Source: Streptomyces iakyrus
Lineage (GTDB): Bacteria > Actinomycetota > Actinomycetes > Streptomycetales > Streptomycetaceae
Length of the DNA stretch: 64,000 nt
NCBI RefSeq assembly: GCF_000717055.1
Contig: NZ_JNXI01000017.1
Coordinates: 62,001 to 126,000, forward strand
Direction: 5' to 3'
Shown here: positions 24,621-32,357 of the stretch, piece by piece
Position numbering within the stretch: the stretch's first letter is position 1
Layout: each line of letters opens with the position of its first letter
Made by a program: the position numbers and the translations under genes
Notes under the pieces: generated by a model
What the model saw: the letters and a program-made list of their open reading frames with translations, nothing else
Database searches by the model: none
Told to the model about the DNA's origin: nothing

Positions 24621-25070
24621 TTGTCGCAGGTAGAGGAATCCATCGAGGTCCGCGTGCCGGTGCACACCGCGTACAACCAGTGGACGCAGTTCGAGTCCTT
24701 CCCCGAGTTCATGGACGGTGTCGAGCGCATCGAGCAGCGCACCGACACCCTCACGCACTGGGTGACGAAGGTCGGCGGGCAGGCGCGGGAGTTCGACGCG
24801 GAGATCACCGAGCAGGTCCCGGACGAGCGCGTCGCCTGGACCACTGTGGGCGGCGAGGCGCGGCAGGCCGGTGTGGTGACCTTCCACCGCATCCAGGACG
24901 ACACGACCAAGGTCATGCTGCAGATGGACTTCGACCCCGACGGCGTGGCCGAGACGGTGGGCGACAAGCTCGGCTTCGTGAAGCGGCAGGTCTCCGGTGA
25001 TCTGCGGCGCTTCAAGGAGTTCATGGAGGCCCGCGGGGCGGAGACGGGCGCCTGGCGCGGCCAGGTCTGA
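24621..25070 (+). CDS. SRPBCC-fold polyketide cyclase/dehydrase-like protein
   Basis: A 149-residue protein with a TTG start at 24621, seven bases after GGGAGG; no ATG is available. It matches the SRPBCC START-like fold: VEESIEVRVPVHTAYNQWTQFESFPEFMDGVERIEQ at the N-terminus, TVGGEARQAGVVTFHRI strands in the centre and a long C-terminal helix (VSGDLRRFKEFME). Proteins of this subtype are common in actinobacterial stress regions and bind hydrophobic ligands. No polyketide genes are nearby, so a cyclase role is unlikely. A near-perfect terminator follows. Confidence 0.88.
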   Translation: MSQVEESIEVRVPVHTAYNQWTQFESFPEFMDGVERIEQRTDTLTHWVTKVGGQAREFDAEITEQVPDERVAWTTVGGEARQAGVVTFHRIQDDTTKVMLQMDFDPDGVAETVGDKLGFVKRQVSGDLRRFKEFMEARGAETGAWRGQV

Positions 25071-25080
25071 CCGCGCGTGA

Positions 25081-25115
25081 GAAGGCCGCCACCACGTGCC
25101 GTGGTGGCGGCCTTC
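25081..25115. terminator. Perfect 16-bp bidirectional terminator
   Basis: Stem 25081-25096 (GAAGGCCGCCACCACG) with 25100-25115 and a TGC loop. It lies between the convergent SRPBCC gene (stop at 25070) and the P-type ATPase gene (stop at 25131). Confidence 0.9.
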
Positions 25116-25130
25116 CTCTGTGCTCGTCCG

Positions 25131-28100
25131 CTACGACGCCACCGGGGCGGCGATCCCGCTCTGGAAGACCTGCCGGGTCTGCCGGCTCAGGTCGCCCAGG
25201 CGCAGGGCGAGCCGTGTCGCGGCGTCGTAGAGGGCGTGGACCGCGCGGAGGCGCTCCAGACGGGGAGCCAGGGCCGACAGGGCGATGGCCAGGGCCACGC
25301 CGGCCCAGGCGACGGGTCCGAGCGGGGTGCAGCCGAAGAAGTGGCTGACGCCGGGGGTCTGGACGAGGGCGGCGAGGACGGCGGCCGAGCCGAGGGCCGT
25401 GACCCAGACCAGTGTGCTGTGGCGCCGTCCGGAGAGGGTCTGCACGAGCTGCGCGCCGACGACACCGCACAGCGCCATGGTGGTGGACCGGCGTTCGGTG
25501 CCGGGGGTGAGGCGGCCGATGAGGTACGCCGTCACCGCGCCGAGGCAGGTGGTGACGCCGCGGCGGCGAATGGAGCGCAGCAGGGGTGCGCCGAGGACGT
25601 CGAGGCCCATCGGTCCGGTCGCGGCGTGCTCCGCGGTCGAGGGGTCACTGCTCGGCGTGACGGCCACGGCCATGGCCGGGAACATGTCGGTGAGCAGGTT
25701 GACCAGCAGCAGCTGACGAGTCGACAGAGGGGAAGCGCCGGCGAGCAGGGTGCCGAGGACGCTGAAGCCGACCTCGCCGGCGTTGCCGCCGATGAGGATG
25801 CTCACCGCGTCGGCGACGCTGCGCCACAGGGCACGGCCCTCGGCGACCGCGTCCACGAGGACGGACAGGTCGCCGGTGGTGAGCACGAGGTCGGCGGCGT
25901 TGCGGGCGGCGGCGGAGCCGCGGGACTCCACACCGACCCCGACGTCGGCGGCCCGGATGGCGGCGGCGTCGTTGGCGCCGTCGCCGGCCATCGCCACGAC
26001 CCGCCCGGCCTGTTGCAGGGCCTCCACGACGTGCAGCTTCTGCTCGGGTGCGACCCGGGCGATGACGCCCGCGCCGCGCAGGACCCGGACGCGTTCGCGG
26101 CGCTCCATGGCGACGAGTTCGTCACCGGTGACGGCTTCGGTCTCCTCCGGCCAGCCCAGTTGCAGGGCGATGGCGCGGGCGGTCTCCGGGTGGTCGCCGG
26201 TGAGCATGACGGGCAGGATGCCGGAGCGGCGCAGTTCCGCGAGCAGGGCGTGCGAGGTGTCGCGCGGGACGTCGGCGAGGGCGATGAAGCCGCTGAACTC
26301 CAGGTCGGCGAGCGGCAGGTCGAGTTCGGCCTCGGCGTCGTCGGCCCGGCAGGCGCGGCGGGCGACGGCGAGGACGCGCAGTCCTTGGCCGGCCAGTTCG
26401 TGCGCGGTGTCCCAGGCGTGGGCGGGCAGGTCCCGGCAGGCGGGCAGGATCGTCTCGGGGGCTCCCTTGACGACGAGCAGTTCGCCCAGGTCCGGGTCGC
26501 CGTCGCGGCCGATCGCGGCGGCGTAGCCCCGGCGGGTCTCGAAGGGCAGCTCACCGGTGGCGGCCCAGCCCTCGTCGGGCGGGGCGACGTCGAGGACGGC
26601 CTCGTCGGTGGCGTGCGCGACGCGGCGGCCCTCCCCCGTGTCCTCCTGGGGGCAGGCGCGCGCGGCCAGGCGGACGACCGGGGCGGCCCGTTCGTCGTCG
26701 GTGGCGAGGACGGTGCCGTCGGCGGTTGCGACGCGGACCAGGCGCAGTCTGTTCTCGGTGAGGGTGCCGGTCTTGTCGAAGCAGACGGTGTCGACCCGGC
26801 CGAGTGCCTCCAGGGTGCGCGGGGTGCGGACCAGGACGCCGCGGCGGGACAGCCGGCGGGCCGCCGCCATCTGCGCGACGGTCGCGACGAGCGGCAGCCC
26901 TTCGGGCACGGCGGCGACGGCGACCGCGACGCCGCCGCTGACGGCGCGCCGGACGGGGCTGCCGCGCAGCAGGGACAGCCCGGTCACGACCGCGCCGCCG
27001 GTGAAGGTCACCGGCAGTGCCTTGCGGGTCAGTTCCTGCAGCCGTGCCTGGACGCCGGCGGGCGGCGGGGTGCGGGCGGCCAGGGTGACGGCCCGGCCCG
27101 CCTCGGTCCGGTCGCCGGTGTCCACGACGAGGGCGGTGGCCCGTCCGGCCACGACGGTGGTGCCCTCGAAGACCATGCAGGTGCGCTGCGCGACGGGCAG
27201 ACCGGGGGTGGCCTCGACCGACTTGGTCACCGGCAGGGACTCGCCGGTGAGCGCCGACTCGTCGACCTCGAGGCCGTCGACGTCCAGCAGCCGGGCGTCG
27301 GCGGGTACGACGTCACCGGCGCCGAGGCTGATCTCGTCGCCGGGCCGCAGCCGGGCGGCGTCGACGGTGACCGTGCGTTTGCGGCTGTCCTGCCTGCGGG
27401 CCTTGGGCTGCTGCCGGGCGGCGAGCCGGGCCAGGGCCTGTTCGGCGCGCAGTCGCTGGAGGCCGCCGGTCACGGCGTTGAGGTCCATGGCGCCGACGAC
27501 GAGCAGTGCATCGACGACCGAGCCGAGCAGCGCCGAGGCGACGGCGCCCGTGGCGAGGACGGGGGTCAGCGGGTCGTCGAGTTCACGGCGTACGGCGCCG
27601 GCCGCCTGCCAGGTCCAGCGGGCGGGGGTGGCGGCCGGGTGCCGGGCCAGGCGTGCGGCCTGCTGCCGTGAGCGGTCGGCGAGCAGGGTGAGTCCGCGGG
27701 GCTCTCCGTCGTGGTCGGTGCGCCGCAGCCGGTTGCGGGCCTCGTGGGGTTCCAGGGCGTGCCAGGGGATGTGCAGGCGGGGCTCGGGCGGGGTGGCCCG
27801 GGCGACGCGGACGGCTTCGAGCCAGCCGGTGATCAGGGCGTTGGCGGCGGCGATGTTGACGGGGGCGTGCCGGGTGAGGGGCAACGGGAGGTGCAGGCCG
27901 GGGGGCTGCCCGCCGCGGGCGACCAGGAGGCCGGAGAGGGCCGCGCCGGCCCGGGCGAGGGTCTGCGACCGGCGTCCGACGCGCCGGGCGGCGGGGATCG
28001 CCGTGAGCAGCCGCCAGACGTCGGCGAGGCCGCCGGGGACCAGCGCGTCGACGCCCCAGGAGACGGCGCCCCCGCCGTCGGTGAGGGCGACGGCCACGTC

Positions 28101-29462
28101 CCCGGCCGGCAGCCCGGCCGCGACGTGCCCGTCCCCTGACGCGTCCAGGCGGGCCACCGTCACGACGACGTGCCCCTCGTCCTGCAGGCCCCGCACGACG
28201 TCCCCGAACGGGACGGCGCTCGGGGCGACCTCGTCGGCGAGCCGGGTGATGTCCTTCAGGTCGGAGCCGCCCGCGATCACGACGTGCAGCCCTGCCCGGC
28301 GGGCGGCGTCCAGGACGGCTTCGGCGAAGGGGTGGACCGGGTCGTCGGGGAGGCCGTCGCCGGTGTCGTCCTGCCGCAGGCTGCGCAGGGCGTCGGCGTG
28401 CAGGACGAGGGCGTCGGCGATCTCCAGCTGCCGCAGGCGCTCCCCGTTGCGCAGGAGGATCCCGGCCCGGGCGAGGAAAATGCCGAGGGTCGCGCCGAAG
28501 GCGGCCGGTCCGTACCGGGCCGCCTTCGGGGATCCGGCGAGGACCGCTTCGGCGGCGTCGTTCGGGCTGTGGGTGACGAGGAGGGTGGCGGCGGCGCCGG
28601 CGAGGCTGCCGGTGCTGGCGTGGGAGGCGTACTCCGCCGCCGGGGTCACCTTGAGCGCCGGCCGGGCGTCCGTGGGGCCGGGCAGGCTGGTGCGCTGGTG
28701 ATGGCAGACGTCGTCGTGCAGCGCCTCGAAGGCCGCGGCCCTGGCCACCGCCTCCGTGAGCTGGTTGCCGCGCAGGATGCCGTCGAGCACGAGCGCCAGC
28801 GGGGTCTGGCCGATGCCGTGGGCGGCGGCGTTGCCGGCGGCGAGGACGAGTTCCATGCCGGACGTGCCGAACCGCTGCCGGAGCAGGGCCCGGAAGCGGG
28901 GGTTCTCGCGCAGCAGCGTGACGGTGGCAGTGATGATGCGCGAGGTGGGCGGGATCCGCAGGGACCGGCCGGCCAGGGCGCCCGCCGCGCCGGCGGCGTC
29001 CAGCAGGATCGCCGCCGCTGTGACGCGCACCTCGGCGGGGTCGCCGGGGTGGCTGGTGTCCCGGAGGTTCGGGTCGGCCCCCTGGTCCAGGCCGAGGCGG
29101 GTGGCGAGTGCGGTCGCCCGCTCGGCGACGCGGTCGGTGACGGCGTCCTCGGCCACGGTGACCACGAGGCGGGACAGTCCCCCGTCCCAGTACGCCGTGA
29201 GCACGTCCGGGTGCTCGACCAGTTCTTGGGCGAGCTTGTGGGCGAGGGCTTCGGCCTCGCCGTCGGAGTGCCGCAGCGCGAGGTGGAGGCGCTGTCCGGC
29301 CTTCCAGTGCTGCCCGCCGGTCAGGGCGTTGCGCGCGACGTTGCGGACGCGGCGGGTGGTGTCGTAGACGGACGTCACCGACTGGGCGGTGCTGCGGGCG
29401 GCGCCTGCGGCGGCCCCGGCCACGGCCCCGACGAGCGGGGTGACGTCGAAGCGTGTGAGCAT
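25131..29462 (-). CDS. Giant P-type ATPase (CtpI-like) with a degenerate N-terminal pump half
   Basis: A 1443-residue membrane protein. The C-terminal half (about 590-1430) is a complete P-type ATPase: actuator TGES (near 740), membrane VPEGLPL, phosphorylation site DKTGT with Asp896, nucleotide-binding KGAPE, TGDHPE and the hinge GDGANDAAA (near 1157), then the last helices. VPEGLPL is typical of P2-type (Ca/Na,K-like) pumps. The N-terminal half (about 100-590) aligns with the same fold: GILLRNGERLRQLE then ADALVLHADAL, where His355 stands in place of the catalytic Asp, then VVIAGGSDLKDI and VALTDGGGAVSWG in place of the hinge motif. Mycobacterial CtpI has a similar long N-terminus. The ion is unknown. 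A small membrane protein gene is just upstream. Confidence 0.88.
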   Translation of the reverse strand: MLTRFDVTPLVGAVAGAAAGAARSTAQSVTSVYDTTRRVRNVARNALTGGQHWKAGQRLHLALRHSDGEAEALAHKLAQELVEHPDVLTAYWDGGLSRLVVTVAEDAVTDRVAERATALATRLGLDQGADPNLRDTSHPGDPAEVRVTAAAILLDAAGAAGALAGRSLRIPPTSRIITATVTLLRENPRFRALLRQRFGTSGMELVLAAGNAAAHGIGQTPLALVLDGILRGNQLTEAVARAAAFEALHDDVCHHQRTSLPGPTDARPALKVTPAAEYASHASTGSLAGAAATLLVTHSPNDAAEAVLAGSPKAARYGPAAFGATLGIFLARAGILLRNGERLRQLEIADALVLHADALRSLRQDDTGDGLPDDPVHPFAEAVLDAARRAGLHVVIAGGSDLKDITRLADEVAPSAVPFGDVVRGLQDEGHVVVTVARLDASGDGHVAAGLPAGDVAVALTDGGGAVSWGVDALVPGGLADVWRLLTAIPAARRVGRRSQTLARAGAALSGLLVARGGQPPGLHLPLPLTRHAPVNIAAANALITGWLEAVRVARATPPEPRLHIPWHALEPHEARNRLRRTDHDGEPRGLTLLADRSRQQAARLARHPAATPARWTWQAAGAVRRELDDPLTPVLATGAVASALLGSVVDALLVVGAMDLNAVTGGLQRLRAEQALARLAARQQPKARRQDSRKRTVTVDAARLRPGDEISLGAGDVVPADARLLDVDGLEVDESALTGESLPVTKSVEATPGLPVAQRTCMVFEGTTVVAGRATALVVDTGDRTEAGRAVTLAARTPPPAGVQARLQELTRKALPVTFTGGAVVTGLSLLRGSPVRRAVSGGVAVAVAAVPEGLPLVATVAQMAAARRLSRRGVLVRTPRTLEALGRVDTVCFDKTGTLTENRLRLVRVATADGTVLATDDERAAPVVRLAARACPQEDTGEGRRVAHATDEAVLDVAPPDEGWAATGELPFETRRGYAAAIGRDGDPDLGELLVVKGAPETILPACRDLPAHAWDTAHELAGQGLRVLAVARRACRADDAEAELDLPLADLEFSGFIALADVPRDTSHALLAELRRSGILPVMLTGDHPETARAIALQLGWPEETEAVTGDELVAMERRERVRVLRGAGVIARVAPEQKLHVVEALQQAGRVVAMAGDGANDAAAIRAADVGVGVESRGSAAARNAADLVLTTGDLSVLVDAVAEGRALWRSVADAVSILIGGNAGEVGFSVLGTLLAGASPLSTRQLLLVNLLTDMFPAMAVAVTPSSDPSTAEHAATGPMGLDVLGAPLLRSIRRRGVTTCLGAVTAYLIGRLTPGTERRSTTMALCGVVGAQLVQTLSGRRHSTLVWVTALGSAAVLAALVQTPGVSHFFGCTPLGPVAWAGVALAIALSALAPRLERLRAVHALYDAATRLALRLGDLSRQTRQVFQSGIAAPVAS

Positions 29463-29479
29463 CTGTTTGCTGTCCCGAC

Positions 29480-30034
29480 TCAGCCGGTGGGGCGGCTGTC
29501 GTGTGTCTGCCCGTGTTGCTGCTCCTCGCCGTGGTGCGCGGTGGCCTCGGCGACCTGCTTCAGCGCGGAGGCGGTGGCGGTGTCGCCGACCTTGGCGGGC
29601 TGTTCATGGACGTGCTGTTCCGGCCGGTCGTGCCGGTAGTGGGAGGCGGCGAGTCTGCCGCCCGGTCCGTGGGCGGAGGTGTCCTCGTCGTCCTGGCCGG
29701 ACCGGGCGGAGCGGCGGTCCCCGCTCTCGCCGGCCGGGGTTCCGCCGTTCGGGGACGCGCCGTCGGGCCGCTGCCCGGGGCGCGGCTGGGTGAACCAGGC
29801 GACGGCCGCGCCGGTCACCGCCACCGGCCACTCCACCAGTCCGGCCACGCCGAGCACTCCGGCGCCGGCGTAGACGGCCATGCGGCGGCCGCGCGGCGAG
29901 ACCGCGCCGATCCTGTCCAGCGCGTCCGTGGCCACCTTGCCCACCTGCTCCGCACCCGGCAGGTGCCTGAGGCCCGAGGCCATGGCCCGCAAGGGCTGCG
30001 GAAGATCGGACGAACGTGATGTCTCCTGGTTCAT
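29480..30034 (-). CDS. Small membrane protein partnered with the P-type ATPase
   Basis: A 184-residue protein; ATG at 30034 after GGAGG, spacing 5 (an upstream in-frame ATG at 30070 lacks this). A helical N-terminus (LRAMASGLRHLPGAEQVGKVATDALDRIG) leads to one long hydrophobic hairpin or helix (MAVYAGAGVLGVAGLVEWPVAVTGAAVAWF, about 54-83). A charged, His-rich disordered tail ends in HGEEQQHGQTHDSR. It lies 17 bases upstream of the giant ATPase gene and is certainly co-transcribed. The histidines could bind metal, but this is speculation. I do not know a named family. Confidence 0.7.
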   Translation of the reverse strand: MNQETSRSSDLPQPLRAMASGLRHLPGAEQVGKVATDALDRIGAVSPRGRRMAVYAGAGVLGVAGLVEWPVAVTGAAVAWFTQPRPGQRPDGASPNGGTPAGESGDRRSARSGQDDEDTSAHGPGGRLAASHYRHDRPEQHVHEQPAKVGDTATASALKQVAEATAHHGEEQQHGQTHDSRPTG

Positions 30035-30390
30035 GTCGACCTCCACGAGCGCGTTGTCCAGCGGCGTCATCCGGTTTCCCAGCTCTTTGCCCCATATTCC
30101 GCTTTTAGGATGGTATGCGCTTGTCTTGTTCGGCCGGGTGCCAGGCTGCGCAGGGGGCGAACCGGCCGACGCTCCGGAGTGGAGGGGCCCTGCGGCCCGA
30201 CCGGAGCCCGGGAGCTGCGGCCCGGGGTTCAACTGGCCCTGCGGGGAAGCGACATCGTGCTGGATCGGGCGGCCCTCGTAAGCCGTCCGTGTCGGGTCGG
30301 GAGCGCCGGGTACTCAGTGCAGGCAAACAGGCCGTCACGGGTCCGGACCCCGCACGGGAGCGGAGTGTCCGGTTCGGCGAAGGAGTGGTC
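30035..30390. other. Divergent intergenic region
   Basis: 356 bases between the divergent ATPase operon and the nucleotidyltransferase operon. It is unusually AT-rich near 30080-30125 and holds a good sigma-B-like promoter at 30289-30313 for the rightward operon. I see no gene in it. Confidence 0.6.
30289..30313 (+). promoter_or_regulatory. Sigma-B-like promoter for the nucleotidyltransferase operon
   Basis: GTGT (30289-30292), a 15-base spacer and GGGTAC (30308-30313) fit the Streptomyces sigma-B consensus GNNT-N14-16-GGGTAC exactly. Transcription would start near 30322, leaving a leader of about 70 bases before the ATG at 30391. Confidence 0.6.
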
Positions 30391-31068
30391 ATGACGCAGA
30401 ACGGTGATGACGCGACGCTCGTCCGGCGACCGGGGATCCCCGACCTCCGGATGGCACCGGAAGGAGCCGAGCCCGCGCCACCACAGGACCCGCAGGCGGA
30501 CCAGCCGCCGCAGGAGCTGCCCCTGGACCGCAACCAGGCGATCCTGGAGGCGGCCAAGCAGGTCGGCGCCCTGCTGAAGCGCAAGGGGCACCTGTTCGCC
30601 CTGGCCGGGAGCGTGGCCGCGTACGCCCACGGCGGCGAGAAGAACATGCAGCACGACGTCGACTTCGCCATCCGCCCCGAGGACGCGGAGGCGGTGGCGG
30701 CCACACTCCGGGAAGCCGGGCTGACGGTCTACACGCCGCCGGAGGACTGGCTGATCAAGGCCACGTGTTTCGGACAGCCCGTCGACATCATCTTCGAGTT
30801 GGCCCACCGGCCGGTGGGCGCGGACATGCTGGAGCGCGCCGAGGAGCTGTCCGTCGACTCGGTGCGCATGCCCGTGCTGGCCCCGACCGATCTGCTGTGG
30901 AGCCTGACCGCCGCGTTCTCCGAGCACCACTGCGATTTCGGGGCGGCCCTGCCCATCGCGCGTGCGCTGCGGGAGAAGGTCGACTGGGAGCAGGTGCGGC
31001 GCGAGTGCGGGGACGAGCCCATGCCCGCGGCGTTCTTCTTCCTCCTGGAGCGCCTGAACGTCATCTGA
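30391..31068 (+). CDS. Nucleotidyltransferase-fold protein
   Basis: A 225-residue protein; ATG at 30391 eight bases after AAGGAG. After a Pro/Gln-rich N-terminal tail (1-45), residues about 48-200 show the nucleotidyltransferase-superfamily pattern: LFALAGSVAAYAHGG (GS motif), MQHDVDFAIRPEDAEAVAATL (D-x-D metal site), and CFGQPVDIIFELAHRP (third acidic strand). It resembles the MNT/AbiEii-like group that transfers nucleotides to protein or RNA targets, but no antitoxin is next to it. It heads a three-gene operon with a BON-domain protein and a metallophosphoesterase, behind a sigma-B-like promoter, which suggests a stress role. Confidence 0.75.
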   Translation: MTQNGDDATLVRRPGIPDLRMAPEGAEPAPPQDPQADQPPQELPLDRNQAILEAAKQVGALLKRKGHLFALAGSVAAYAHGGEKNMQHDVDFAIRPEDAEAVAATLREAGLTVYTPPEDWLIKATCFGQPVDIIFELAHRPVGADMLERAEELSVDSVRMPVLAPTDLLWSLTAAFSEHHCDFGAALPIARALREKVDWEQVRRECGDEPMPAAFFFLLERLNVI

Positions 31069-31080
31069 AGGAGCACCCAC

Positions 31081-31368
31081 ATGAGCACCCTCGGTTCACA
31101 GGACGCGGGCGGCGGGCCGCCCGCCGAGAACCTGGAGTACCGCATCGCCCACCTCCAGGACCGCCTCGCCTCCGGCGAACTCGGTGAACTGGGCGTACGG
31201 GTCGAGGCCCGCGGAAGGACGGTGCTGCTCACCGGCACGGTGCCCTCGGCGCCCTGCCGCGAGGAGATCGTGCGCACCGTCGAGGAGGAGCTCACCGGCT
31301 TCCCCGTGCACAGCGACCTCGTGGTCACCGAGGCGTCCTCCCCCGACCACGCGGAGGAGCTCTCATGA
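31081..31368 (+). CDS. BON-domain protein
   Basis: A 95-residue soluble protein; ATG at 31081 after AAGGAG, 12 bases beyond the previous stop. Nearly the whole protein is one BON-like alpha/beta module: NLEYRIAHLQDRLASGELGELGVRVEARGRTVLLTGTV (helix and first strand pair), then CREEIVRTVEEELTGFPVHSDLVV (helix and last strand). BON modules bind phospholipid membranes or partners; there is no signal peptide here, so it works in the cytoplasm. It overlaps the metallophosphoesterase start by four bases (ATGA). Confidence 0.8.
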   Translation: MSTLGSQDAGGGPPAENLEYRIAHLQDRLASGELGELGVRVEARGRTVLLTGTVPSAPCREEIVRTVEEELTGFPVHSDLVVTEASSPDHAEELS

Positions 31369-32129
31369 TCCGCATCGCAGCCGTCGGAGACATCCACATG
31401 GGGCCCGAGAGCCAGGGTGTGCTGCGCCCTGCCTTCGAGACCCTGCCCGAGTGCGCCGACCTCCTGCTGCTGGCCGGGGACCTCACCCGGCACGGCACGC
31501 CCGAGGAGATGCGGGTGGTGGCCCGGGAGGTCCAGGATCTCGCCGTTCCGGTCGTCGCCGTCCTGGGCAATCACGACCACCACGACGACCGCCCGGACGA
31601 GGTCACGGCCATCCTCCAGGATGCCGGCACGCAGGTGCTGGAGGGGCAGGGGACGGTCGTGGAGAGCGGCGGGGCGCGGATCGGCGTCGCCGGGACCAAG
31701 GGGTTCGGCGGCGGGTTCGTCGGCCGCTGCGCCGGGGAGTTCGGCGAGCCGGTCATGAAGGAGTTCGTCCGGTACTCCCGGCGGAGCGCCGACGGGCTGC
31801 GGGCCGCGCTGGAGCGACTGGGCGAGGAGGGCTGTGACGCGCGGATCGCGCTGACCCACTACTCCCCCGTCGCGGACACCCTGGCCGGCGAGCCGCTGGA
31901 GATCTACCCCTTCCTCGGCAGTTATCTGCTGGCCGAGGCGATCGACGCCGCCGGTGCCGACCTCGCGGTGCACGGGCACGCGCATGCCGGCACGGAGCAC
32001 GGCATGACGAGCGGCGGCGTGCGGGTGCGCAACGTCGCCCAGCCGGTCATCGGACGGGCCTTCCACGTCTACCACCTGCCGGTCCGGGAGCCCGCCGCGA
32101 CCGTGGCCGCCGCCCGACAGGCCGGCTGA
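31365..32129 (+). CDS. Calcineurin-like metallophosphoesterase
   Basis: A 254-residue enzyme with all dimetal motifs: GDIHMG (8-13), GDLTRHG (about 40), GNHDHHDD (about 66), THYSP (about 165) and GHAHAG (about 208). The protein has no signal peptide, so it is cytoplasmic and likely acts on a phosphodiester or phosphomonoester such as a cyclic nucleotide or dinucleotide. The ATG at 31365 overlaps the BON gene stop, implying coupled translation. Linkage with a nucleotidyltransferase suggests that one may make and the other remove the same modification; this is inference. Confidence 0.9.
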   Translation: MIRIAAVGDIHMGPESQGVLRPAFETLPECADLLLLAGDLTRHGTPEEMRVVAREVQDLAVPVVAVLGNHDHHDDRPDEVTAILQDAGTQVLEGQGTVVESGGARIGVAGTKGFGGGFVGRCAGEFGEPVMKEFVRYSRRSADGLRAALERLGEEGCDARIALTHYSPVADTLAGEPLEIYPFLGSYLLAEAIDAAGADLAVHGHAHAGTEHGMTSGGVRVRNVAQPVIGRAFHVYHLPVREPAATVAAARQAG

Positions 32130-32147
32130 ACCACCCCTCTTCCCCCT

Positions 32148-32173
32148 CCGCCGCCGGCGTTCGCCGGCGGCGG
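32148..32173 (+). terminator. Hairpin terminator after the metallophosphoesterase gene
   Basis: Perfect 12-bp GC-only stem (32148-32159 with 32162-32173) with a TT loop, 18 bases after the stop codon. Confidence 0.8.
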
Positions 32174-32357
32174 TCGGCGTGTGCGCCGCCGGGACGCGCC
32201 CGATCGGGCCCCGTACCGCCTCTGGTGTGAACACCCCGCACGTCGCGCCTGTTTAAGGCATTTTGTCTGCTTAGCATGCGAGCTCCGCGCTCCGCACGCC
32301 GACGATGTCCCCATGCGTCCGTATGGAGTGCAACTGCCCCGTACGAGAGGACACCAG

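Noticed and set aside
25077..27671. 864-residue plus-strand open frame opposite the P-type ATPase
   Set aside because: Antisense shadow of a high-GC gene whose own frame carries all P-type ATPase motifs.
30391..31068. AbiEii-type toxin of a toxin-antitoxin pair
   Set aside because: No antitoxin-like DNA-binding gene is adjacent; neighbours are a BON-domain protein and a metallophosphoesterase in one operon.
32221..32290. PHO box in front of phoD
   Set aside because: Only a palindromic GGTGTGAACACC and an AT-rich stretch are present; the required direct 11-base repeats of GTTCACC are not convincing.
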